Part shown: positions 1-8,042 of the stretch, piece after piece | Numbering within the stretch: the stretch's first letter is position 1 | Layout: each line of letters starts with the position of its first letter | NCBI GenBank assembly: GCA_022821495.1 | Contig: JAJEDN010000096.1 | Span: 1 to 55,767 of the forward strand | DNA: 55,767 nt | From: Candidatus Poribacteria bacterium | GTDB taxonomy: Bacteria > Poribacteria > WGA-4E > WGA-3G | Reading direction: 5' to 3' | The notes under the pieces: model-generated | The model's input: the letters and a program-made list of their open reading frames with translations, nothing else | Told to the model about the DNA's origin: nothing | Databases searched by the model: none | Translations under genes and position numbers: made by a program

Positions 1-153
1 CGCCTCACTTTTCATCAGATAAAACTCCAACTTTCCGGTGATAGGCAGATGTTGTCTATCATCAGCGCGCATTTTCATCAACTAAATACACAACAACACC
101 TGTAACTATTGACTCAAACAATCTTTTGAGAAATATCAGTAACGTTTATTTTT
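1..153. other. Left edge, no gene seen
   Basis: No convincing coding frame or structured element was seen before the signal-peptide-like frame that opens at 154. A TTGACT at 109-114 could be a weak -35 box, but no good -10 box follows at the right distance. Confidence 0.3.
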
Positions 154-1216
154 ATGTTGACAGGGACTATATTTGGACTAAACGGTTTCGCCCAGGAGGT
201 CGCCACAGATAAGCCAGTACCTACCGTGGTTAGCAAGGCATAATAAGTGGGGCAATAAACGATATTAATTTTCGCCTGATAGTAAGTTGCTGGCTGTGGC
301 AACTTCGGAGGGGACTCGTATCTATGATGTAGTTACACGGCATGAAGTTGCACATTTTACGAGTCATAAAGGTCTGGTTAATACCGTCGCATTTTCTCTG
401 AATGGCACATACCTTGCCAGTGGCGGTGCTGACAAAATGATTCATATATGGAATGTCAAAACCAGGAAACGTGCCCAGAGCCTTGAGAGACGTACCGATA
501 GGGTACTAGCTTTGGCGTTCATTTCCGAGAATAAACTCGTGAGCGGGGCAAATAGGAATTTTATACTATGGGATATTGTCAGTGGGCAACCGTACAATAA
601 ACATATAGGGAACAGGGTTAGAGAGGATAGATCATTAAAAATAGACACGTCGGGTATCTCCAAGTCCATTATATTGGAGACACCGGAGACAGTTTTTACT
701 GCTTCGGGACTTTCCCAGAACGGTGAATTCGTTGCCAGAGCAAGGGCTCTTGCAGTGCCAAAGCCACTCCGTAATCATGAAAAGATTGAGATTTTTCTGT
801 CAACTCCGAATACCGAACTGAATCAACGATCTATTCCAACAAAACATACAAGTTTAATAAAGGCATTGGCATTCAGCCCAGATGGCAAACACCTTGCCAG
901 TGGTAGTGCTTACAAAACTATATGTCTGTATGATACCAACACGGGAGAACTTTTGCTCTGTTTTGAAGGGCATGAGGATTCAATAACTGCTTTAACCTAC
1001 CATCCGGGTGGTATCGTTTTGGCATGTGGGAGTACAGATGGTACAACTCGGACATGGGACATGTTAAACAAAAAACCACTGCTTACCTACGAGGGACATA
1101 CGGATGAAGTCACTGCCTTGGCATTTTCATGGAATTTCAAACTTGCTAGTCGGAGTAAAGACGGTACAGTTCTGATTTGGGAAAACCCCGCTTCAAAACA
1201 AGTCTATGTTCTTTAA
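154..1216 (+). pseudogene. WD40-repeat protein gene with a frameshifted 5' end
   Basis: The main frame from about 269 to 1216 encodes WD40 beta-propeller blades with repeated FSPDGKHLASGS-type strands, GH dipeptides and WD/WE ends (for example ILWD, TWDM, IWEN). The expected beginning is scattered over three frames. A signal-peptide-like start (ATG at 154, GTIFGLNGFAQ) runs to a stop at 241-243. The next coding sense, IISGAINDINF, is in another frame at about 240-269. It continues as SPDSKLLAVATSEG in the third frame, which would be restored by one extra T in the T run at 269-272. This suggests two small indels in one original secreted WD40 gene of about 350 codons. An internal TTG at 287 could still start a shortened protein, but it would begin inside a blade. 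Sequencing error is an alternative. The partner bound by the propeller is unknown. It lies just upstream of the Sel1/trypsin lipoprotein gene on the same strand. Confidence 0.65.
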
Positions 1217-1240
1217 CCGATAGTGGATGTAGGAATGATT

Positions 1241-3070
1241 ATGATGAAAATTTTAGCAATATTGGTTATACTTTGTGTTCTATTTTGCGTTGGTTGTGCT
1301 TCTAAACATTTGGATTACGACGCAGGCATAGCAGCCTACAAGCGTGGGGATTACAAAGTAGCACTGTACGATTTTGAACCGCGGGCGATGGCAGGAGATC
1401 CTGTCGCGCAGTTCTGTCTTGGATTCATGTACACACACGGACAAGGAGTGAGTAAGGATCCACAAAAAGCTAAGAAATGGTATGAGAAGGCAATATTACA
1501 AAGCTATCTTCCAGCACACAATAACGTGCTTGTTGGACTGATACGTTCTAAAGTCACGGCAGATAAAGCCAAAGTTATAGAATTGGTTCAATTGGTTCAA
1601 TGGATGGCAGAACATGGCGATCCTGTTGCCCAATACAACCTCGGATTAATTTACTCACAAGGCTACGGAGTACCCAGCGATTCTACAAGTGCCGCGGAAT
1701 GGTATCAAAAGGCGGCAGCCCAAGGCTATGCCCGTGCACAAAATGACCTTGGTTTAATGTACTTGGAAGGCAGAGGAATAGAGAAAAACCTGAAGGAAGC
1801 CGTCAAATTATTCAAAATGGCAGCAGACCAAGGACACTCTAACGCACAATACAGGCTTGCTGTAGTGTTTGTAACGGGTGAAGGAGTGGAAAAGAATGCA
1901 AAAGAAGCTGCCAAATTATTCGAGATAGCAGCAGACCAAGGACACTCTGACGCACAATATAATCTTGCTGCGATGCACTACGCGAAGAAAAACCTAAAAA
2001 AGGCAGTCGAACTGTTTAAAAAATCTGCAAAACAAGGCAATCCTTCTGCACAATATCAACTTGCTTTAATGTATAATGAAGGTGAAGGCGTTCCTAAGAA
2101 CTCTGGAAGAGCCTCTCGGCTGTTGCTTGAATCTGCACAGCAAGGTTTTGGTCTCGCCCAAACCAAATTCGGAAGGTCAATTGAAAAGCGCGATTCCGAA
2201 GAGGCTTATTATTGGTATAGTTTGGCGGTTAAGGACAGCACTGGCTTAAAACCTTTAAATGAAACAGGCGAAAATCTAATTGCCGAAATCGTCTCGGAGC
2301 ATGAACGTATTGGAAAAATGCTAACAAAGCAACAGAGGAATAAGGTCCAGAAACGGGTTGATAACTGGAAACCCAAACGTCTAGCTTCTACTGGGACAGG
2401 ATTTTACATTAGTAAAAAACACATTTTAACCAATGCACATGTTGTGTCTGCATGCGACGAATTGCGCGTTCCGTATCGGCCTGTGGTGGTGAACCATAAG
2501 AATTCAGAGGTTGACTTAGGACTTTTGTTTGACCCTCGTGGAAGAGAAGATACTGCCGTGTTCAGAAGTAAGCCTATTGTCTCTGGCGAAGATGTAGTCG
2601 TGTTTGGCTATCCTTTGAGTGGCGTGTTATCCTATGGAGGTAATCTGACCGTAGGTGCCGTCAGTGGACTATCGGGAAGCATACATGAGTCTCGTCCGGA
2701 TAATCTCTTTCAATATACCGCACCAATTCAGGGAGGCAACAGTGGTGGTCCCGTATTAGACAATGCTGGAAATGTCATTGGAGTTGTCGTGAGCAAACTC
2801 ACCCCTTCTTTAAGAGTGAAAGATGGAAGGGTTGAAATAACGGACCCTCAGAATGTCAATTTCGCTATTAAATTTGATGTTGTAAAAGAGTTCCTTGAAA
2901 AAAACAACATCACAGATTATGCTTCAACCGAAAATTTAGAAAACGCCATAGCCCGAGAGGAAATTTATAAAAAAGCGCGGGGTTGGACAGTACCAGTGTG
3001 GTGCTTTAAAAACAAAGGTGAGGTCCCTCTACCATTAGTCGAAATCGGCATTGATGAACTCAACCGCTAA
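1241..3070 (+). CDS. Sel1-repeat lipoprotein with trypsin-fold protease domain
   Basis: A lipoprotein signal is visible at the start: hydrophobic ILAILVILCVLFCVGC, with the lipobox cysteine about 20 residues in. Roughly residues 30-330 are Sel1-type TPR-like repeats (AQYNLGLIYSQGYGV, AQNDLGLMYLEGRGI and so on, about 7 copies), normally protein-interaction scaffolds. Residues about 385-560 form a trypsin/HtrA-like serine peptidase with all three catalytic residues in recognisable context: His400 in TNAHVV, Asp437 in DTAVF and Ser501 in GNSGGP. No PDZ domain follows. The product is probably a membrane-anchored envelope protease whose Sel1 array recruits substrates or partners; this is inference. 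A GTG at 1223 lies in frame, but AGGA at 1231-1234 is well placed for ATG 1241 or 1244, and the shorter start gives a normal lipoprotein signal. It follows the WD40 frame closely and may be co-transcribed with it. Confidence 0.85.
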   Translation: MMKILAILVILCVLFCVGCASKHLDYDAGIAAYKRGDYKVALYDFEPRAMAGDPVAQFCLGFMYTHGQGVSKDPQKAKKWYEKAILQSYLPAHNNVLVGLIRSKVTADKAKVIELVQLVQWMAEHGDPVAQYNLGLIYSQGYGVPSDSTSAAEWYQKAAAQGYARAQNDLGLMYLEGRGIEKNLKEAVKLFKMAADQGHSNAQYRLAVVFVTGEGVEKNAKEAAKLFEIAADQGHSDAQYNLAAMHYAKKNLKKAVELFKKSAKQGNPSAQYQLALMYNEGEGVPKNSGRASRLLLESAQQGFGLAQTKFGRSIEKRDSEEAYYWYSLAVKDSTGLKPLNETGENLIAEIVSEHERIGKMLTKQQRNKVQKRVDNWKPKRLASTGTGFYISKKHILTNAHVVSACDELRVPYRPVVVNHKNSEVDLGLLFDPRGREDTAVFRSKPIVSGEDVVVFGYPLSGVLSYGGNLTVGAVSGLSGSIHESRPDNLFQYTAPIQGGNSGGPVLDNAGNVIGVVVSKLTPSLRVKDGRVEITDPQNVNFAIKFDVVKEFLEKNNITDYASTENLENAIAREEIYKKARGWTVPVWCFKNKGEVPLPLVEIGIDELNR

Positions 3071-3138
3071 ATATTACTAAAGTTTGGACAATTTTTTATC
3101 CCTGTGTGATAGATCGGAGGAAATAAAAATATTCTACA

Positions 3139-3225
3139 CATGTCGCCCCGCTGGGGCTAAGCAGGTGAAGGCCCCGCGTTTCTATAAACATTCCGTCCCG
3201 CTGGAGCTGCGTTTATTGGCATTTG
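3139..3225. repeat. Intergenic palindromic repeat
   Basis: The 3071-3484 gap holds a short perfect palindrome, GCCCC-GCT-GGGGC (3145-3157), followed by a related TCCCGCTGGAGCT stretch at about 3202. The 95-codon frame that crosses it starts at TTG, runs through this repeat and has no recognisable domain, so I treat the region as a dispersed intergenic repeat rather than a gene. The rest of the gap shows nothing notable. Confidence 0.4.
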
Positions 3226-3484
3226 AGATGCTTTTCTCGGCGTTAAATTCCGTGAGAACTCAGAGAAAAATAGAAAAGCACTTGAGGACTCAACAGGAAA
3301 CAGACCCGAATCGTCCAAACTTTAGTAGAAACAAAAAAGCTGAAGTGTCTGGCTTCAGCAACCCAACATAGACATACCATAACGGCAGAGGTCACGGTTG
3401 GCTGTCCCTATTTTTCCAAGAAGAAAACACCGTCCATACGGCACGTATACGGGCAAAGGTATCATCAGAGAACGGTACTATATC

Positions 3485-3721
3485 TTAATCTGCAGCCTCA
3501 CCTTGCGTTGATTTTTTGGACGCGAACTCTTCTGCAGGTGGTTCTGGATCGACAAACTTATACTTACCGGACTTCCGCATTTCTTTTTCTACTTCTTGAT
3601 AGTAAGCAAGCAATCTGTTGAGATCATGCCCGCATTCTTCTGAAATTTTCATCCGCATTTCGCGAACTTCCTTAACGACTTCATTCATTTCTGGGTTTAG
3701 AAGATGGCTGTACTTTTCCAT
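3485..3721 (-). CDS. Small conserved-looking hypothetical protein, 78 aa
   Basis: The gene encodes a short, charged, mostly helical protein (EMNEVVKEVREMRMKISEEC, then a helix LNRLLAYYQEVEKEMRKS) with a proline-rich acidic tail. A good ribosome-binding site, AGGAGG, lies 11 nt before the ATG on the minus strand, which supports a real gene. There is no signal peptide or membrane segment. The size and helical charge pattern resemble antitoxin-like proteins, but no toxin gene lies beside it, so no function is assigned. Its upstream region is occupied by a MITE-like element (3759-3876). Confidence 0.5.
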   Translation of the reverse strand: MEKYSHLLNPEMNEVVKEVREMRMKISEECGHDLNRLLAYYQEVEKEMRKSGKYKFVDPEPPAEEFASKKSTQGEAAD

Positions 3722-3758
3722 TTTGTGCAGTGCCTCCTAAATAATCAAGCGGTGTTTT

Positions 3759-3876
3759 TATAGTAGATTCCGTAATTACTTATACATTCTTTGTCGCGAA
3801 TTAACCCCCCTAACCCCCTTATCAGGGGGGAACTTGAAACATTATCGATGTATAGATATTTTTAGGATTCACTATA
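3759..3876. mobile_element. MITE-like element, family 1, copy A
   Basis: A 118-bp unit with imperfect terminal inverted repeats: TATAGTAGATTCC on the left and TATAGTGAATCC when the right end is read in reverse. The core carries CCCCCCTAACCCCCTTATCA followed by GGGGGG, which folds as a CCCCCT/AGGGGG hairpin with loop TATC. Related units occur at 12129-12255, 16964-17080 and 35903-36007. It has no coding capacity and sits directly upstream of the small 78-aa gene. Confidence 0.65.
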
Positions 3877-3905
3877 ATTCTGGAGTTGTTAAACCAAATT
3901 CTCTG

Positions 3906-5972
3906 TTATGAATTCGACTCTTTTTCAGATACTAATACCTGTGCACTTCGGGCAGGGACGTAAAGTTGAATCGACTGTGTCTGCCCCTCCATAGCAATAT
4001 CTTGCCGCGGATAATGGACACCTTCTACGGCACCGTGACCACCGTACATCACATCATCCGTATCGAGAATAAGACGATAATCCGCTCTCTCAGGCACTGG
4101 AATCCGCCAATCCGTTACGGATTCACTCGGATGAAAGTTGAAAGCAAACACAAGTCCACCCCGTGTGTAGACGATCTGTTTCGCGGCCTCGTGGATAAAT
4201 AATAACTGGATGTCCGTATCCGCAAGCAAATGGGACGTTTTATCAAGGTACTGCATCGCGCGGTCAAAAGCGTTGAGATACTTATAACGGAGCGTATCAT
4301 CATCAACAAGGTGCCACTGCCTGCGCGCATACCAGTAGGAGTTATTGTTTCCTGCCCGTGGGAAATCAATCCACTCAGGGTGTCCAAACTCGTTCCCTAT
4401 AAAGTTTAGGTACCCCTCACCCCCTAAACTAAACGTCAGGAGCCGGATAAGTTTGTGGAGCGCGACGCCGCGAGAGACGAGATGACTCGTCGTGGAGATA
4501 CGCATGTTCGTGTAAAGTTCAGCGTCCATGAGTTGCATAGCAAGCGTCTTATCACCGACAATCGACTGGTCGTGGCTCTCCACGTAAGCGATGTGTTTTT
4601 CACCTGCCCGTCGGTTGCGTAGCATGCCGTAAATCTCACCGATGTGCCACTCTTCGTCCGCTTTCTCCTTCAACAACCGAATCCAGTAATCTGGGATCCC
4701 CATCGCAAGCCGATAATCGAAACCGAGTCCACCTTCCTCAATAGGACGCGCGAGACCCGGCATACCGCTCATATCTTCAGCAACCGAAATCGCGTCTGGA
4801 TTAACCGCGTGGACGACCTCATTCGCCAACATCAGGTAAGCAATAGCGTCCAACTCAACACCAGCATCGAAATAATCCGCATAGCCGGTAAATTCCCGTT
4901 CTAACCCGTGGTCGCTGTAGAGCATACTCGTGACACCATCGAACCTGAACCCATCAAACCGATACGTCTCCAGCCAGTAGCGGATATTGCTCAACAGGAA
5001 ACGTTGCACCTCGTATTTACGATAATCGAAACAGCGCGAATCCCATGCGACGTGTTCACCCTTCGCACCCGCGTGAAAATACTGATGCCCCGTGCCATCA
5101 AATAGGCTTAAGCCTTCGTTGAGATTCTTGACAGCGTGGCTATGCACCATATCCATGATAACCAGCAACCCGAGACTGTGCGCGGTATCAATGAGTGCTT
5201 TGAGTTCCTCTGGTGTCCCGAACCGACTTGAGACTGCGAAGAAATTGCTGACATGATACCCGAAACTCGCATAATACGGATGCTCCATCACCGCCATCAG
5301 TTGCACAGCGTTATAGCCTAAATCCGCAATCCGGGGCAAGATGTTCTGCGTAAACTCAACGAATGTCCCAACCCTCTCCGCGTCCTGTGCCATCCCGACG
5401 TGCGCCTCATAAATCCGTAAACCCTCAGTGTTGATATCAAAATCGGGTGCGCGGTGCTGCCACTGATACGGATGCAAGGGGGACCAATACTGTCCTGTGA
5501 AATCCGCATCACCTTCCTGAACGACGCGCTGAATATACGCCGGGATCCGGTCAAGTCCACGTTGGGACGAGGCTACCTCACCGCCACTGACAACATGCAC
5601 CTTGACGCGGCTGCCGTGCGTGAATCTATCAGCAAAGTCCTTATCAGGCAAGAATAGATGCCACACACCCCAGTCATCGGCAGACATCGGGTTCGCATCG
5701 CGCGACCAATCGTTAAAATCACCGATGAGCGCGAGCGTCTCCGCACCGGGTGCCCACTCGCGGTACCAGATACCGGTTTCGCCTGCGTGTTCACCACGGT
5801 TGAAACCGAAATATCGGTGTCCTTGGCTAATCTCGCCTAAGACACCACCCGTCTTCTCAATCTCGGCTTTGAAACATTGATAGTGCGCAAACCGCTCACG
5901 CAGTTGCGTCCTATACGGCTTTAGCAAAGGATCCGTGTCAATAAGAGTTGTATCGTCAATCCTATTTCGCAT
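3906..5972 (-). CDS. glgB: 1,4-alpha-glucan branching enzyme, eukaryote-like type
   Basis: The enzyme transfers alpha-1,4-glucan segments to form alpha-1,6 branches in glycogen, in the cytoplasm. The protein is 688 aa. Residues about 60-150 form a CBM48-like domain (YREWAPGAETLALIGDFNDW). A GH13 barrel covers about 185-560, and an all-beta C-terminal domain follows. Catalytic residues are visible: nucleophile Asp345 in FRFDGVTSMLY, acid/base Glu399 in VAEDMSGMPG and Asp468 in VESHDQ. The signatures EHPYYASFGYHVSNFFA, DMVHSHA, AEDMSGMP, GDKT and GNEFGHPEWIDFPR are those of the GBE1-like branching enzymes of eukaryotes and some bacteria, not the long E. coli GlgB. GAGGC stands 3 nt before the ATG. 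The gene is divergent from the secreted-protein gene at 6035. No other glycogen genes are in view. Confidence 0.93.
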   Translation of the reverse strand: MRNRIDDTTLIDTDPLLKPYRTQLRERFAHYQCFKAEIEKTGGVLGEISQGHRYFGFNRGEHAGETGIWYREWAPGAETLALIGDFNDWSRDANPMSADDWGVWHLFLPDKDFADRFTHGSRVKVHVVSGGEVASSQRGLDRIPAYIQRVVQEGDADFTGQYWSPLHPYQWQHRAPDFDINTEGLRIYEAHVGMAQDAERVGTFVEFTQNILPRIADLGYNAVQLMAVMEHPYYASFGYHVSNFFAVSSRFGTPEELKALIDTAHSLGLLVIMDMVHSHAVKNLNEGLSLFDGTGHQYFHAGAKGEHVAWDSRCFDYRKYEVQRFLLSNIRYWLETYRFDGFRFDGVTSMLYSDHGLEREFTGYADYFDAGVELDAIAYLMLANEVVHAVNPDAISVAEDMSGMPGLARPIEEGGLGFDYRLAMGIPDYWIRLLKEKADEEWHIGEIYGMLRNRRAGEKHIAYVESHDQSIVGDKTLAMQLMDAELYTNMRISTTSHLVSRGVALHKLIRLLTFSLGGEGYLNFIGNEFGHPEWIDFPRAGNNNSYWYARRQWHLVDDDTLRYKYLNAFDRAMQYLDKTSHLLADTDIQLLFIHEAAKQIVYTRGGLVFAFNFHPSESVTDWRIPVPERADYRLILDTDDVMYGGHGAVEGVHYPRQDIAMEGQTQSIQLYVPARSAQVLVSEKESNS

Positions 5973-6034
5973 AATGCCTCAGTTTAGCACAAACTGCCTT
6001 GCAATTCAAGCACGATGTACGCGAACATAAACAC

Positions 6035-7072
6035 ATGCGAACACTGATATATCCCATACTTATTGCCATGACAGCGTTACACATCACAACGATTAACGTC
6101 GCTTCGGACACGTTTGAAATTCAGGTGTTCGATGGGAAGGTAAAAATACCGCCGCCTTATACACTTACCTCAGGAAAACAATACCGACTTCAGGCGGTCT
6201 CATCTGATAATAAAACACGCGCAGCACAGTGGTTCATCGCAGGGAATTTAGGCAGGGTTACGACGGGTGAGGCACCGATACTAACAGCGGTTTTTGTCGG
6301 TGAAGGAAGTCTCATCTGTCGCGTGGATGGCACGGAGCAACGCGCAAAACTCAGCGTCGTTCCAGCAACAAAAATTATCGGCAGTGGGGGTGGGAAACTC
6401 GAAAGTCCTATAGCTGTAGCAATTACACTACCGAAAAGCGCGCTTGCAACTGAACAGCAAATCGGGATAGAAATTGTGGCACCGCCGGGATTACCGCCTG
6501 CGACACAACAGTTCGTCCGTGTCATTCGGATCTCACCGGAACGACTCGTCTTGAAACGGAGCGTGCAAATCACATTCCGCTTTGAAACAGACGCAAATCC
6601 ACAAATCTATTTCTGGGAACCATTCGGGAGAAGGTGGGTCCCCTTACGTGGCAGTGTGAATGCAAATGAAGGCAGTGTAACGGCTGCCATCAATCATTTC
6701 GGGATCTATACCTTGATGGCACCTGTTCCCGAAAATATGAAGCGCGCCGATCGGTTACAAATTCAGGATATAAAACTTTCGCCGCGCGTGTTTTTTGCCC
6801 CGAACATGCACCCACTGACAATAACGTATCAACTCAACGCACCAAATGCGACGCAAGCGTTCGTGACAATGGACATCTTCGACCTACGCGGCAGACGGAT
6901 CCGGCGGCTCCTTGTAGATACGCAGCGCTATATTGGTGCGAACATCGCACAATGGGACGGATTGACAGATGACGGAAGACTCGTCCGAAACGGACGCTAT
7001 CTACTTGTGATTGGTGCAAGGACAGCTGCACAACACACCATGCAACGAAAATTGATTGTAGTCTTCAAATGA
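6035..7072 (+). CDS. Secreted protein with ZU5-like and FlgD-like domains
   Basis: Starting at ATG 6035 gives a signal-peptide-like N-terminus (MRTLIYPILIAMTALHITTI). Residues about 30-115 look like an Ig-like beta domain. Residues about 120-225 resemble a ZU5-type domain (GGGKLESPIAVAITLPKSAL, then an INHFGIYTLMA end). The last 90 residues resemble a FlgD-type Ig domain (VTMDIFDLRGRRIRRLL, IAQWDGLTDDGRLVRNGRYL), as often found at the ends of surface proteins. A longer in-frame TTG start at 5999 would add 12 hydrophilic residues and is less likely. It lacks the NPFNPETW tail seen in the large proteins here. Its function is unknown; a cell-surface or exported structural protein is inferred. 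It is transcribed divergently from glgB with a gap of about 60 bp. Confidence 0.7.
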   Translation: MRTLIYPILIAMTALHITTINVASDTFEIQVFDGKVKIPPPYTLTSGKQYRLQAVSSDNKTRAAQWFIAGNLGRVTTGEAPILTAVFVGEGSLICRVDGTEQRAKLSVVPATKIIGSGGGKLESPIAVAITLPKSALATEQQIGIEIVAPPGLPPATQQFVRVIRISPERLVLKRSVQITFRFETDANPQIYFWEPFGRRWVPLRGSVNANEGSVTAAINHFGIYTLMAPVPENMKRADRLQIQDIKLSPRVFFAPNMHPLTITYQLNAPNATQAFVTMDIFDLRGRRIRRLLVDTQRYIGANIAQWDGLTDDGRLVRNGRYLLVIGARTAAQHTMQRKLIVVFK

Positions 7073-7110
7073 GGAATTTTAAAAATAAAAGGTTCTGAGT
7101 AGCACAATTC

Positions 7111-7175
7111 TGCGGCGTACGTGAAGAAATCCCCAGCAAAAGCCCCAAATGCGACGTGCATTATTACCTGTCTCA
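7111..7175. repeat. Dispersed repeat shared with 34023-34100
   Basis: TGCGGCGTACGTGAAGAAAT (7111-7130) is matched at 34023-34042 with one difference. The downstream CCCCAAATGCGACGTGCAT is matched by CCCCAGATGCGGCGGGCAT after a short insertion. Both copies lie in intergenic DNA. The rest of the 7073-7323 gap contains a promoter at 7208-7237. Confidence 0.45.
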
Positions 7176-7207
7176 CCAACACCCTTGACCGCATATCAGA
7201 AACACCC

Positions 7208-7237
7208 TTGACCTCAAAGTAGCTTCTCGTGTATGAT
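7208..7237 (+). promoter_or_regulatory. Sigma-70-type promoter of the O-methyltransferase gene
   Basis: TTGACC (7208-7213) and TATGAT (7232-7237) each match the consensus at five of six positions and are separated by 18 bp. Transcription would begin near 7244, giving a leader of about 90 nt before the start at 7336. Confidence 0.45.
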
Positions 7238-7335
7238 TACCTCATAGAACATTATACGAAAAAATAAAAATTAACCATAGCTGTTAGCAGACATCAAATT
7301 CAGAACAGGATAACAGCGTTCCGATGGAGGCTTAT

Positions 7336-7905
7336 ATGTTTGATCAGGTTTTACAAGCGGTCGAGGCACAATGTAAGGAAGAGAGAATCCCGATGCTCGG
7401 AGAAGAAAAGGCGAAATTTCTCGCCGCCTGCGTCGAGGCAGCAAAACCGTCCCTCATTGTTGAATGTGGCACGGCTATCGGTTATTCTGGACTCTGGATG
7501 TTACGCGTGTTGGCAGCTGCCGGTACCGGACGCTTGATAACAATCGAAATAGACGCTGACCGAGCGACACAAGCCCGCGCGAACTTTGAACGCGCTGGCA
7601 TGGCGGATCTCGTCGATTCGCGCATCGGTGATGCACAAGAGGTACTCAACAGCATCCAAGATCCTGTCGATTTTCTACTCCTTGATAACAATTTTGACAA
7701 CTATTTCCCATGCTTTCAGGCGATTGAACCGCGGTTGACGAACCCAGCGACCGTTGTGGCAGATAACGTCGGTATCGGTGCTGATGCGATGGTGGATTAT
7801 CTCGGACACGTCCGCGAACGTTACGAATCTGAAACACACTGGTTTGACATCGATCTGCCGTGGGTGAAACAGGACGCGATTGAAGTGAGTATTTATCGCC
7901 GTTAA
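7336..7905 (+). CDS. Class I SAM-dependent O-methyltransferase
   Basis: A Rossmann-type methyltransferase of 189 aa in the PF01596/catechol-O-methyltransferase-like group. Motif I is IVECGTAIGYSGLW, the acidic end of beta-2 is LITIEID, and a later DFLLLDNNFDNY matches the metal/substrate segment (usually D..F.DA.K..Y), here with NNFDN in place of DADK. The small-molecule substrate cannot be named. The true start is taken as ATG 7336, because GGAGG (7326-7330) lies 5 nt upstream; the ATG at 7324 overlaps that site. It is a cytoplasmic protein with no signal or membrane segment. It precedes the UxaA-family gene on the same strand, with a 137-bp gap, so co-transcription is possible but not shown. 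Confidence 0.8.
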   Translation: MFDQVLQAVEAQCKEERIPMLGEEKAKFLAACVEAAKPSLIVECGTAIGYSGLWMLRVLAAAGTGRLITIEIDADRATQARANFERAGMADLVDSRIGDAQEVLNSIQDPVDFLLLDNNFDNYFPCFQAIEPRLTNPATVVADNVGIGADAMVDYLGHVRERYESETHWFDIDLPWVKQDAIEVSIYRR

Positions 7906-8042
7906 TTTACTTCAAAGTTGCCTCTCTGACAAAATTGGCGAGATAGGTTTGGAAGCGTGGAAGAATGGAAGTGTGGAGATGTCATAAAAACGGATTTAAG
8001 GGTGGCAACTTGCGTGTTTTTTAGATGAAGGAGAATGTTTAT

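Noticed and set aside
3084..3371. 95-aa frame starting at TTG
   Set aside because: It runs through palindromic repeat sequence, has no ribosome-binding site or domain, and its composition is unlike the neighbouring genes.
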